Notes under the pieces: model-generated
Databases searched by the model: none
Seen by the model: the letters and a program-made list of their open reading frames with translations, nothing else
Told to the model about the DNA's origin: nothing
Translations under genes and position numbers: made by a program
From: Stieleria varia
GTDB taxonomy: Bacteria > Planctomycetota > Planctomycetia > Pirellulales > Pirellulaceae
NCBI RefSeq assembly: GCF_038443385.1
Contig: NZ_CP151726.1
Coordinates: forward strand, 496,001-560,000
DNA: 64,000 bases
Direction: 5' to 3'
Shown: piece by piece, positions 43,994-53,117 of the stretch
How the letters are laid out: the number at the start of each line of letters is the position of its first letter
Position numbering within the stretch: position 1 is the stretch's first letter

Positions 43994-45700
43994 CTACATA
44001 CCACCCTGGGTTTGCTCTTCACCGCCGTTTGGTTGCTGGTCGGCCAAATTCTTGTCGGCGGTCGATGATCCACTCAGGATGCCCCGATACGTTTGGACAA
44101 GCCAATCGATCGGGAAGATGCAAAACGGATGCTCCCGGCTCCGCAAGATCGCTTGCGAGAGCGATCGCTCCCGAGCCGCCTCTAGCTGCCTATTCAACTC
44201 AGCTCGCACGTCGGCCAACTGAGCCGACATCGCCGCGTTGACTGCGGTCACCTGTTTGTGCCAAGCAAGCTTGACGCCCCGCTCGGGGATGTCGCTCAGC
44301 AACGCTTGCTTGGCCGTCACCAGATCGCTGGATACAGCTCCGGTCTCTGCAAAACATTGGCCTTGAAATCGGGTCTGCCGGATCTGATCACGCAACTGGC
44401 GGATCTGATGCTCGACGTCAGGCTGATGTTGCAACGCGGCACCGGGCAGTTGCACGGTCGCCGACATGACCATGAACCGGGGCGGCTGGAGAGCAAAGAA
44501 CTGGGACATGATTTGATCGCCCAGTTGATCGTACTTTCCGCCGCCGATCCCATGCAGGAATAGATCGCTCAAGATCAAGCGGGCGTACATTGTTGTGACG
44601 AGTGCCCGTGAACGCAGTTTGAATTCTTGCGTCATGGCGGCGAAAAGTTGTTCGGCCGCGGCATCCGAATCCGGTCGTTGGATCTTCACCAGCCGTTTGT
44701 TGCGGTCACTGACATGCAGTGTGTCAGCGGCTCGGTCGTATCGCACCCAAACGCCGCGACGCTGTGGCGACAGGTTTCCGTAGAGCCAAAACGGTGCTTC
44801 CAGCCATTCGTCGTCTTGTTGCAGATTCGGCACCGGGTGAGCGTTGCTACGAATTCCGTGAGCCGCACGGTACAGGTCGGTACAACGATTGTAGATTTCG
44901 TGAAACCGCGGCAAGTCGCGCAGAATGCCCAACGCGAACTTGGCAAATGGGATCGATCGACAAAGGACACCGATGGGGATTTCCAGTGTTTGCAACCCGA
45001 GGTCGTTCTCGTACGCATGCCTGGCTTGCGCCATCGCGCAGCCTGCGTAACCGCAGCGTCGGACTGCTGCCCGGGCGTGGTGCCAAAGCTCGGTGATGCA
45101 GGGATCGGCCACCAGAGGACGCACCACCTTGACGACGGCTTCGTCGAACCGATCGAAGCGGTCACGATCGGTGACCAGTGTTTGCTCATAAGGAACGCCG
45201 CCCGATGCTGCATCGAATGCGACGCTGTGGTAATGGATTTGACCATTGGCAGCGCCGCGTGTGGGGACTCGGATGGCACTGGCGGCTGCGACGTCGTTGT
45301 CGACGACCAAGTTGATCGCTGTGGAGCCGGTTTGGCGAGCGATGTGGTCCAACGCAAAATTCTTGAACCAGACTCCGGGGTGAAAGATCGCCGGTTGATG
45401 TCCTGCCATCACGATCGGTGCATCGATGTTGGCGCCCAAGGTTTCGACGGATCGATAGGTCGACGTGTATCGCCGTGCCGCATCGATCAACTGCGATCGG
45501 GCTTCGCGTTGGAGGGCTTTCCAGTCCGATGGTAGCGCCGCTAATAAGGCTTGGTTGTCCGACAACAGCGAAGCGGCTTGATCGAGCCGGGGCACGGTCA
45601 GCGCGGTGCCGTGGCGCTGCGGAGCGCGGTACTCCTGATACGCCGGTGGCGCATCAGGGGCGTCGGTCTTGGGATACGGCGGATGGGTCACAGAAAACAA
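43994..45700 (-). CDS. conserved protein of unknown function, distantly BshC-like
   Basis: A 568-residue protein by the longest frame (TTG 45700); GTG 45691 is an alternative, and no clear ribosome site decides it. The segment VMAGHQPAIFHPGVWFKNFAL near residue 95 recalls the nucleotide-binding TGQQPGLF-type motif of BshC (bacillithiol cysteine-adding enzyme), and LEAPFWLYG with LILSDLFLHGIGGGKYDQLGD recalls other BshC segments, but the match is weak. The C-terminal 120 residues form a likely coiled coil (MSAQLADVRAELNRQLEAARE). It is probably cytoplasmic. I do not claim the BshC reaction. Confidence 0.65.
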   Translation of the reverse strand: MFSVTHPPYPKTDAPDAPPAYQEYRAPQRHGTALTVPRLDQAASLLSDNQALLAALPSDWKALQREARSQLIDAARRYTSTYRSVETLGANIDAPIVMAGHQPAIFHPGVWFKNFALDHIARQTGSTAINLVVDNDVAAASAIRVPTRGAANGQIHYHSVAFDAASGGVPYEQTLVTDRDRFDRFDEAVVKVVRPLVADPCITELWHHARAAVRRCGYAGCAMAQARHAYENDLGLQTLEIPIGVLCRSIPFAKFALGILRDLPRFHEIYNRCTDLYRAAHGIRSNAHPVPNLQQDDEWLEAPFWLYGNLSPQRRGVWVRYDRAADTLHVSDRNKRLVKIQRPDSDAAAEQLFAAMTQEFKLRSRALVTTMYARLILSDLFLHGIGGGKYDQLGDQIMSQFFALQPPRFMVMSATVQLPGAALQHQPDVEHQIRQLRDQIRQTRFQGQCFAETGAVSSDLVTAKQALLSDIPERGVKLAWHKQVTAVNAAMSAQLADVRAELNRQLEAARERSLSQAILRSREHPFCIFPIDWLVQTYRGILSGSSTADKNLADQQPNGGEEQTQGGM

Positions 45701-45868
45701 AAACTATTTGCGAGAGGGCATTAGATGCCGATAGGTTGGATGGATTGAAGCGAACTGCAGATCAACCTGTCCCCGCCGTAGTGGACGAGGTCACGAATCC
45801 CTGTAGCGAAAAACGAATTGAGGACTCGTTACCTCGTCCACTACCGGTAGATTTCCTCTGCCGCACGC

Positions 45869-46621
45869 CTAACAGGATTTTGTCAGTGCGGTCTCAGGCA
45901 ACAGGCTGCGTCCGGACCGGCAGACGCGGGCGACGGCCGCGTCGATCACGTCATTGTAGTGACGCAATCGAGTTTCCGCGTGATCCAGGGACCCACCAAA
46001 GGATCGTTGCAAATCCAAATAAATCAACGGCACGGGGATTTCGATCACGCGTAAGCCTGCCGCAGAGGCTTGAACCCACAGTTCCAGAGGCATCGCGTAG
46101 CCGTCGTCGGTGATATCGAGTTTCGTGAGGGCTTCGGCGCGATAGGCTTTGAAGCCACAAAACGCGTCGGTCAGTTGATAGCCCAAACGTTGATTGAGCG
46201 TCTCGGTGATGCGTCGGTTGATGAATAGCCGTTCCGGCGGAGGTGCATCGTCGCCGGCGTATTGTTTCAGATAACGGCTGCCGGACACGATGTCGGCGGC
46301 CGCAGCCATCTCGATGAATCGCGGGATCCGCTTGGGCTGGTGCTGTCCGTCGCAGTCCAAGGTGACCACGCCGTCGAAACCGTTTTGCAGGGTGAATGCG
46401 AACGCGGATTGCAGGGCGGCACCGTAGCCGCGGTTTTGCGGGTGGGTCACGACGTGAATGTCATCACGGCGGGCCAAGATCGCTGGCGTCTGGTCAGAAG
46501 AACCGTCATCCACGACCAGGATATCGCTGGCGTACCGTGAGACTTCGTCCAGGATCCCGTCGACATATTGTGCTTCGTTAAAAATCGGCAGAGCCGCAAG
46601 CCATTTTTCGTTGTTTGCCAT
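45869..46621 (-). CDS. GT2-family glycosyltransferase
   Basis: A 250-residue protein from ATG 46621, which follows GGAAAGGCAC; a longer frame to 46759 lacks a ribosome site. GT-A features: LAALPIFNEAQYVDGILDEV, ILVVDDGSSDQTPAIL, HPQNRGYGAALQSAF and the metal DxD motif in VTLDCDGQHQPKRIPRF. It resembles dolichyl-phosphate mannose synthase-like and polyprenyl-phosphate GT2 enzymes, with no C-terminal membrane helices. The acceptor is unknown, probably a membrane lipid or cell-surface glycan. The neighbour at 43994 reads the same way but 170 bases away. Confidence 0.88.
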   Translation of the reverse strand: MANNEKWLAALPIFNEAQYVDGILDEVSRYASDILVVDDGSSDQTPAILARRDDIHVVTHPQNRGYGAALQSAFAFTLQNGFDGVVTLDCDGQHQPKRIPRFIEMAAAADIVSGSRYLKQYAGDDAPPPERLFINRRITETLNQRLGYQLTDAFCGFKAYRAEALTKLDITDDGYAMPLELWVQASAAGLRVIEIPVPLIYLDLQRSFGGSLDHAETRLRHYNDVIDAAVARVCRSGRSLLPETALTKSC

Positions 46622-47184
46622 GTGCCTTTCCGTTTGTTCTCGCCTGTAACCGGCCAATGATCGTCGGTTTCGGCTGTCTGAAATAGTGCCCCGAGTTGAT
46701 AAATGTGCAAACAGTGGGCCAAGACCGCCTGCGGGACCGTGATGAATGATACGAACCAATCAACGGTGGAAAACCGCATCCAAAGTCCTGGCGGCGCCTC
46801 AGAACCGACAAAAAAGTCGGTCTTGAGGTCAATCTGGATGTCAGGAAACGCTTTACAGCAGGTTTTTGCCGCCTGCGGGCTGTTTGGACACTGTCATCTC
46901 GGCGCCAAAGCCGAAAACCGTTCGGGCGACGAGGGCCGCCAAAATGACAATCGATTTCCGTGGATCGATGACCCCGACTGGTTCACCAGCGAGGAATACT
47001 GGATCTGTCTGGTGATCTTACAGGGGTTTCTGGCGGATTTCGCCGAGAACACGTTTGGCGTTGGATGAGCGAATGTCGCTCGACTTTCCAAGTCGCTAGC
47101 GTGCCCCGACGAACGTTCGGCTCGTTCCAACCGGTGACCTGTGCAGACGGCCCTCTCCCGCGCATTCGCCAAGCCCGGATATTG

Positions 47185-47259
47185 CATCAGCCGGAGTGCG
47201 CTAGCACCCGGTTCCCGATTACAGGCGGAGAACCGGACGCTATCGCGTGGCGGCTGATG
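47185..47259. repeat. imperfect 30-bp inverted repeat (REP-like)
   Basis: CATCAGCCGGAGTGCGCTAG (47185 on) pairs imperfectly with a GTGGCGGCTGATG arm ending 47259, with CCGGTTC / GAACCGG near the loop (47208-47214 and 47230-47236). Confidence 0.6.
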
Positions 47260-47346
47260 TATCAAACTGCAACGTCCTACTTTCAACGTAAACAAAGCCT
47301 CTACTAACACCTGCGTCGTAGTGACAGATGCCCATGCAATATCCGG

Positions 47347-47400
47347 GCTAGCCGCGGGCCTAATGGTGTCGACGAAACCGCTTCGAGGCCCGTGGCTAGC
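47347..47400. repeat. 15-bp inverted repeat related to 1501-1695
   Basis: GCTAGCCGCGGGCCT (47347-47361) and AGGCCCGTGGCTAGC (47386-47400) pair with one mismatch. The same GCTAGCC-CGGGCC core forms the outer arms at 1501-1526 and 1670-1695. Confidence 0.6.
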
Positions 47401-47558
47401 GCCATCGGCTCACAGACACAACGCAACACGACTAAATCAGCAGTCTCGTTCCGCGAGGGAGGTGGCAGTATCGTGTCACGAATACGAACGTCTGGTTTGT
47501 GCTGGAGCGTATGATGGCGTTTGTTTGCGACTGGTAACGTCGAGCGACGATCGGCGTC

Positions 47559-48845
47559 CTACTGCGGGTACTTTCGAAACACGGCGATCGCAATGAACAG
47601 CGATGCGAACAGGATCGCCGAACCGGCGATGAACGGGGCACCCGGCATTTGAAACGGTGCCGCGTCACTGGTGAAATACTTGAACAGTCCGCCGGTGAAC
47701 AACAACGGCGCGACGATGCTGGTCAGGCTCATCAGGGAAGTCAACGCGCCCTGCACTTGTCCTTGCTCCTTTTCGTCCACGGTGGAAGTCACCAGGCTTT
47801 GAATCGCGGGACCGGCCAATCCGCCGAGTGCACCGAACATCACGATCACGGGGATCATCCACCCTGCGCTAGCCAACCCGTATGCCAAGAACGCGATGGC
47901 CGAAATCAACGTCCCCGCGATCAACGTCTTGCGTTCTCCGAATCGTTTGACGGCGGGGCGCACCATCCCGCCTTGAACGATCAGTGCGGTCAAACCGACC
48001 CAGCCGAGCATCAGTCCGTTGGTCTGCTCGCTCCAATCAAACTTTGCCGAAGTGAACAACACCCAAACGTTCTCCAAGCCTCGCTGCGAAAGCGATTTGC
48101 AAACAAAAACGATCGCGACCCCGAACGCCAGCGGATACTTGCGTAACGTCGTCATCGCACCAAACGGGTTGGCTTTTCGCAAGGAAAACTCGCTGCGTTT
48201 CTCCGGCGGCAATGACTCGGGCAGAATGAAAAATCCGTACAGCCAATTCACGAGCGCCAGTCCGGCTGCGACGAAAAACGGCAACCGCAGAGAGATGCCG
48301 CCGAGTACACCGCCCAGTGCGGGGCCGACGATAAACCCAAGTCCGAACATCACGCCGACAAATCCAAAATTGCGTGCGCGTGTGTCGTCCGTCGAAACAT
48401 CGGCGATGTACGCATTCGCGGTGGTGAAGCTCGCTCCCATCACTCCGGCCAACAGACGACCGACGAACAGCCAAGTCACACTGGGCGCGAAACCTTGGAT
48501 CACAAAATCGATGCCCAAACCGAACAAAGCCATCAGCAGCACGGGGCGTCGTCCGAATCGATCCGACAAACTACCGACGATCGGTGAAAAAATGAATTGC
48601 ATGGCGGCGTAGGACGCGGCGATCACGGCGACGTAGCCCGCCGCGTCCGATTCGTCTCCGCCGATCAATTCTTTGACCAATTCGGGCAACACCGGAATCA
48701 CGATCCCGATGCCGAGAATATCGATGAACAGCGTCAACAAAATGAACGCGATCCCCGCCGTTCGAGGTCCCTGCGGCGGAACAACTGCCGAGCCATCACC
48801 CGCGGATTCGTCGCTGGATTGGGATGGCGGATAGGAATTGGACAT
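47559..48845 (-). CDS. MFS exporter, TetA-like
   Basis: A 428-residue inner-membrane transporter with about 12 helices. The N-terminal LFIDILGIGIVIPVLPELV and the loop 2-3 motif GSLSDRFGRRPVLL are characteristic of the DHA1 drug-proton antiporters such as TetA. GRLLAGVMGASFTTANAYIADVS and GFIVGPALGGVLGG complete motif C. It could export tetracycline-like compounds, but most such chromosomal members have other substrates. It is not adjacent to a TetR-type regulator. The first 30 residues are a Ser/Pro-rich extension. Confidence 0.87.
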   Translation of the reverse strand: MSNSYPPSQSSDESAGDGSAVVPPQGPRTAGIAFILLTLFIDILGIGIVIPVLPELVKELIGGDESDAAGYVAVIAASYAAMQFIFSPIVGSLSDRFGRRPVLLMALFGLGIDFVIQGFAPSVTWLFVGRLLAGVMGASFTTANAYIADVSTDDTRARNFGFVGVMFGLGFIVGPALGGVLGGISLRLPFFVAAGLALVNWLYGFFILPESLPPEKRSEFSLRKANPFGAMTTLRKYPLAFGVAIVFVCKSLSQRGLENVWVLFTSAKFDWSEQTNGLMLGWVGLTALIVQGGMVRPAVKRFGERKTLIAGTLISAIAFLAYGLASAGWMIPVIVMFGALGGLAGPAIQSLVTSTVDEKEQGQVQGALTSLMSLTSIVAPLLFTGGLFKYFTSDAAPFQMPGAPFIAGSAILFASLFIAIAVFRKYPQ

Positions 48846-49493
48846 GGACGAGAATCGCGGGGTGGGGGCTGGAGCCCGACAATCCTAGTCGGTCGACTCC
48901 CTTTCGTCGATTCCTCCGAGTTCGCCAAACCAGCTTTGATCTATCGCTGTACATGCGAGCGATCCATCGCCTTTCGACTTGATCACGCTGCAAGGACGCG
49001 TTATCCTGCAACCCATGTTGCCGCCATAACTCTCACGCCGATTTCTTCGCCGCGCTTGCCGACGGCATCGTGAGCTGATTCCTCGACCATGGCGGTTCAC
49101 CTGCGATTTATATCGGTGTCTTCGGCTGCTCCGATCATTCTCGACGAGGTACTCCAACAAGAGCTCAGTCGAGCATCAGACAGCAAGCTGAAGACGGTCG
49201 TAGCGACGATCCAACGGGATCAAGAAAGCGATAGTCATTACGAACGCTTGCCTTGCAAGAGGCCTTGAGTTTGACAAAGTGTTCGTGCCTTATTGTGGGT
49301 GCGAAGCGTTGCCCAGGGCAGATGGATCGGCACACGCTCTACGTCGCGGTGATACGAGTGATGCCTGAACCGGTGATTACTTACACGGGTACGTTGACCG
49401 AGTTTTTCAACGATTGCAAATACGTTAGAGAATGAAGAATCGCAAAGCGACAATCTAGGAATTCGATCCAAGGTCTCGAGAGATTTCACAATA
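48846..49493. other. 648-bp gap between the MFS gene and prfC
   Basis: A 59-residue frame at 49089-49268 (MAVHLRFISVSSAAPIILDE, then VLQQELSRASDSKLKTVV) is plausible as a small gene but has no ribosome site and no known relative. A second, 49253-49435, is less likely. Nothing else is recognised. Confidence 0.4.
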
Positions 49494-51179
49494 ATGACTA
49501 TCACAAAGAAGCAGCTCGAAAACGCGAGGTTGCATCGAAGAACCTTTGCGATCATTTCGCATCCCGACGCGGGGAAAACCACGCTGACCGAGAAGCTTTT
49601 GCTGTTCGGGGGATCGATCGAAGTCGCCGGAGCGGTGCGCGGACGTAAGTCACAACGCACTGCAAGGTCCGACTGGATGGAATTGGAAAAGCAGCGAGGG
49701 ATTTCCATTAGTTCAACCGTTTTGACATTCACGTTTGAAAGTACTCATATCAATCTACTTGATACACCGGGGCACCATGATTTCAGCGAGGACACCTATC
49801 GCACCTTGATGGCCGCTGACTGCGCCGTGATGGTCATTGATGCAGCAAAAGGAATCGAAACTCAAACAGAGAAGTTGTTCCGGGTATGTGCGGCGAGGGG
49901 AATACCCGTCATCACGTTTGTGAATAAAATTGATCGCCCTGGGCCATCTTCGCTTGAAATCCTGAGCCAAATTGAGAAAGAGTTTTCGATCGAGGCGGTG
50001 CCCGTCAATTGGCCCGTCGGAAACGGTCCTGATTTCTTGGGGATTGTCGACATTGCGACTGATCAGATGCATTTGTACGATGCGGAGTCAAGCGATTCTC
50101 GCGATACATCGCGGCAACGAGGTTGGGCAGAAGTCTTGGAATCAAATGATCCTCTGTCGATCGACGATTCCTCCGTCAATCTTCCATCGATCGGGCAGCA
50201 CCTTCAGGCTGATATTCTATTGCATGCCGCAGAGGAGATCGAACTCGTCAAGCATGCCGGGCTTAGCTATCAGCGCGACAAATTTCTTCGGGGCGATCAA
50301 ACCGTTGTGTTCTTCGGAAGCGCTTTGACCAATTTTGGGATGGAGTTGTTTCTTCGTGGATTTATCGATATTTGTCCGCCACCGACCTCACCTCAGACGG
50401 ACGAGATCGGCACTTCCAACGATCTGCCGCAGTTTTCAGGGTTCGTTTTCAAAATACAAGCGAACCTTGATCCCATGCATCGTGACCGCGTTGCATTCAT
50501 TCGTGTGTGTACCGGACGGTTCGAGCGAGATATGGATGTGACAGTGGCGAGATCGGGAAATCGAATTCGACTCCCCAGGGCATTGAAAGTGTTCGGTCGC
50601 GAACGCTTCACGATGGACGAAGCCTTTCCGGGCGATATCATCGGTGTGGTATGTCCCGGAGAACTCCGTCTTGGCGATACGGTTTTTGAAAGGTCACCGG
50701 TACTGTATCCGGGCGTGCCCCAGTTTCCACCAGAAGTCTTTGCAAGTATCCGGTGCCCTGAAACTTCTCGTCGAAAGCAGTTTGATCGCGGACTCGATCA
50801 GCTGGTGGAAGAAGGTGCCGTGCAGTTGTTTTGGGGAACCGGGCGTCAACGGGATGCGGTTCTTGCAGCCGTTGGTGAACTGCAATTCGATGTCGTGCGT
50901 TTTCGCTTGGAATCGGAATACAAAGCGCCCGCGGAGTTGCAGAAGCTGCCGTACACCCATGCGAGATGGTATCGTTGCAATGATCGGAACGTCTCGCTGG
51001 CCTGTCCCTACGGCGCGAAGCTGGTGAAGGATTTTTTTGGAAGTCCCGCAATCTTGGTTCAGTCGGAGTGGGACTTAAAGCAACTCTTGCGTAACAATCC
51101 TGGATTCTCCTTTGACGCGATCCACGAGACGCGATCCTCCGTAGAGGATCTCCATTCGTCCTCGCAAACTGACAGCTGA
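49494..51179 (+). CDS. prfC: peptide chain release factor 3
   Basis: A 561-residue translational GTPase that recycles RF1/RF2 after termination. The G1 motif SHPDAGKTTLTEKLL, the switch region GISISSTVLTF, G3 DTPGHHDFSEDTYRTL and G4 FVNKIDR are diagnostic of RF3. The RF3-specific C-terminal domain follows (VGELQFDVVRFRLESEYKAP). The length is slightly above the E. coli 529. A weak ribosome site (GAGAGATTTCACAATA) precedes ATG 49494. The gene and its flanks look less G/C-rich than neighbours, which could mean transfer, but this is by eye only. Confidence 0.94.
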   Translation: MTITKKQLENARLHRRTFAIISHPDAGKTTLTEKLLLFGGSIEVAGAVRGRKSQRTARSDWMELEKQRGISISSTVLTFTFESTHINLLDTPGHHDFSEDTYRTLMAADCAVMVIDAAKGIETQTEKLFRVCAARGIPVITFVNKIDRPGPSSLEILSQIEKEFSIEAVPVNWPVGNGPDFLGIVDIATDQMHLYDAESSDSRDTSRQRGWAEVLESNDPLSIDDSSVNLPSIGQHLQADILLHAAEEIELVKHAGLSYQRDKFLRGDQTVVFFGSALTNFGMELFLRGFIDICPPPTSPQTDEIGTSNDLPQFSGFVFKIQANLDPMHRDRVAFIRVCTGRFERDMDVTVARSGNRIRLPRALKVFGRERFTMDEAFPGDIIGVVCPGELRLGDTVFERSPVLYPGVPQFPPEVFASIRCPETSRRKQFDRGLDQLVEEGAVQLFWGTGRQRDAVLAAVGELQFDVVRFRLESEYKAPAELQKLPYTHARWYRCNDRNVSLACPYGAKLVKDFFGSPAILVQSEWDLKQLLRNNPGFSFDAIHETRSSVEDLHSSSQTDS

Positions 51180-51292
51180 AGATGCCTGCCCTGCCAGATA
51201 TTGCGATCGAGCGGGTCGCTGGCGGGTCGCTGGCGAGCGATTGGCGGTGCTCAGTGTGAGCGACTTGAAGACACTGATTAAAGACACTGGAT

Positions 51293-51523
51293 TCATGAAC
51301 CCTTTCCAATCCAACTCTGCTTGCGAGCAACCGCAGCGAGAGCGAAGGCGAGGATGATCCACAAGATCGCCAATGTTATTGGTGGATCATCGAATGTGCG
51401 GAAGAACAGCGTCGGCAAGTTTGCGCTGATGCTCAATGAACTCGGTTCGAAACCATGACGATTCTCGTAGCCACTGCCACCGCCATCGCTCCGGTTGCGC
51501 CGGAGATCATTGCAGATTGGCAC
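51293..51523 (-). CDS. small single-pass membrane protein, doubtful
   Basis: A 76-residue frame whose second half reads as a membrane segment: FDDPPITLAILWIILAFALA followed by AVARKQSWIGKGS. The first 30 residues are polar and unlike a signal peptide. It ends about 115 bases past the prfC stop, on the opposite strand. It could be a real small gene or a chance frame; no relative was recognised. Confidence 0.35.
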   Translation of the reverse strand: MPICNDLRRNRSDGGGSGYENRHGFEPSSLSISANLPTLFFRTFDDPPITLAILWIILAFALAAVARKQSWIGKGS

Positions 51524-51732
51524 GGAGTAAAGCGCAGATCAATGGATTGGTCATTACTGTGAATTCAAGCATTGGCACAGACGATTGAGAAACCTTGGAA
51601 AATGCACGGTCGACCGACCCGGTGATTGGAAAACCAAGACAAAGCACTCACAAAACGCTCTTAGTGGGTCCTGACGGCAAAATCTGGCCCTCATTTCTGC
51701 GCCGATTTAAGCTTGAAAACCATACGGACCCA

Positions 51733-51754
51733 TTGTATCATTGCATTAATACAA
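51733..51754. promoter_or_regulatory. candidate operator ahead of the TlpA-like gene
   Basis: TTGTAT-N10-ATACAA is a perfect 6-bp inverted repeat 45 bases ahead of ATG 51799. The spacing and A/T composition fit a dimeric regulator, but no regulator gene is adjacent, so this is tentative. Confidence 0.3.
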
Positions 51755-51798
51755 GCGACTTTGTTTTGACGGAACTCTTTCTCGTGGAGTCGAGTGCT

Positions 51799-52977
51799 AT
51801 GAACATGCGAATTGGTCTGTTGGTGTGTGTCGTTGGGCTATTGGGATCAACATCGCTTTGGAGCGATGACGTGGATACGGGGCATCGTGTTCCCGAGGAT
51901 CCACCCACCCTGACGATCGGAGACCCGGCGCCGAAACTGGATATTCAACATTGGCTGGCGGCCACGGACCAACAGGACACCCCAGTCGGGGCGTTCATGG
52001 ATGGCACGGTTTACATCGTCGAGTTTTGGGGCACATGGTGCCCGCCGTGTATCACCGAGATTCCTCATTTGGCCAAGTTGCAACAACGATACGGTCACGA
52101 AAGCTTGCGACTGATTAGTGTAAGTGACGAGCCACTTGAGGCCGTGCAGGCTTTCTTGGATCGCGAGGTGCCTGATGCCGGCGGGCAAACCTATCGCGAT
52201 CTGACGAGTGTTTTCTCGATCACGACGGACCCCGACCGAAGTGTTCACCGAGACTACGTCGACGCGGCAAAGGGACTCGGTGTGCCCATCGCATTCATGG
52301 TGGGCAAGACTCAGCGAATCGAATGGGTCGGACATCCTGGACTGATCGATGCACCGCTGGAGAGTGTGATGCGAGGCGATTGGGATCGAGAAACGTTTGC
52401 GGTCGAGTTCAAGCAAAAACAGGATGTCCTGGCTGCGGTCAGGAAACTTTCCATCTTTCGGCAACGAAATGCGGAACGACCAGAGGAAGTTTTGAGAGCC
52501 ATTGACGAGGAGTTCGCAAAGTTCGAGGGCTCCGATCAACCCGAACTACAAATGTTGCACGCGTTCCGCGTTCAAATGCTCATCAAACTCAAGCGATCGG
52601 ACGAAGTCGAACGAGTCGTTCGAGAAATGCTTGACTCGCCGAAACAGAGCATTGAGACGATCGGGTTGGCAGTGTCCATTCTGTTCCAAATACCGCCTGA
52701 CGTGAACATCGATCGCGCTTCACTCGCCCAGCGAGCATTACAGAGACTGCAGGACGCGATGCCGTCGGATCAGTTCGCCGACATGCCAGTTGCAATGCAA
52801 CGATTAGCAGATACCAGGAAGACCATGATGATGGTTCAGTTGCATCAACTGGCAGGGCAAAACGATCAGGCAGTCACGTTGCTGAAAAAAGAACTGGACA
52901 AGGGCCTGGATTCACAGATGCGGGAAGCGGTCAACCAATTGCTACAGCAGATATCGGATCACGAATCAGAAAGGTGA
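51799..52977 (+). CDS. exported TlpA-like thioredoxin-fold protein
   Basis: A 392-residue protein from ATG 51799, where MNMRIGLLVCVVGLLGSTSL is a signal peptide; the frame is open to 51595 but those residues look unlike a protein. The thioredoxin motif is in VEFWGTWCPPCITEIPHLAK (CPPC, as in TlpA/ResA). The cis-Pro region is in GVPIAFMVGKTQRIEWVG. After the thioredoxin fold, about 200 residues of helical, TPR-like sequence continue (DQPELQMLHAFRVQML, NQLLQQISDHESER at the end). It is probably a periplasmic thiol:disulfide protein with an added protein-binding tail. Confidence 0.85.
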   Translation: MNMRIGLLVCVVGLLGSTSLWSDDVDTGHRVPEDPPTLTIGDPAPKLDIQHWLAATDQQDTPVGAFMDGTVYIVEFWGTWCPPCITEIPHLAKLQQRYGHESLRLISVSDEPLEAVQAFLDREVPDAGGQTYRDLTSVFSITTDPDRSVHRDYVDAAKGLGVPIAFMVGKTQRIEWVGHPGLIDAPLESVMRGDWDRETFAVEFKQKQDVLAAVRKLSIFRQRNAERPEEVLRAIDEEFAKFEGSDQPELQMLHAFRVQMLIKLKRSDEVERVVREMLDSPKQSIETIGLAVSILFQIPPDVNIDRASLAQRALQRLQDAMPSDQFADMPVAMQRLADTRKTMMMVQLHQLAGQNDQAVTLLKKELDKGLDSQMREAVNQLLQQISDHESER

Positions 52978-53117
52978 ATTTGGCGTCCGCAATGGACGCC
53001 CAATTCATGCCTGCATGAAGGATCATTGGGCCGATCGAACGCGAGATCTCGGTGCATCGTTTTGGTCACCGTCTCTTGCTGATGAGGTCAGCCTGATTTG
53101 ACGACAATTGTCGCGAG

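Larger units (their letters stand above)
46622..47558. other. 937-bp gap between the GT2 and MFS genes
   Basis: No gene is convincing; several frames are open by chance only. It holds two repeat hairpins, at 47185-47259 and 47347-47400, described separately. The left part (46700-47000) is a promoter-like region for the leftward GT2 gene. Confidence 0.5.

Noticed and set aside
44627-45535. A 302-codon frame antisense to the 43994-45700 gene
   Set aside because: The minus-strand gene is longer and has ordered, protein-like segments; this frame has none.
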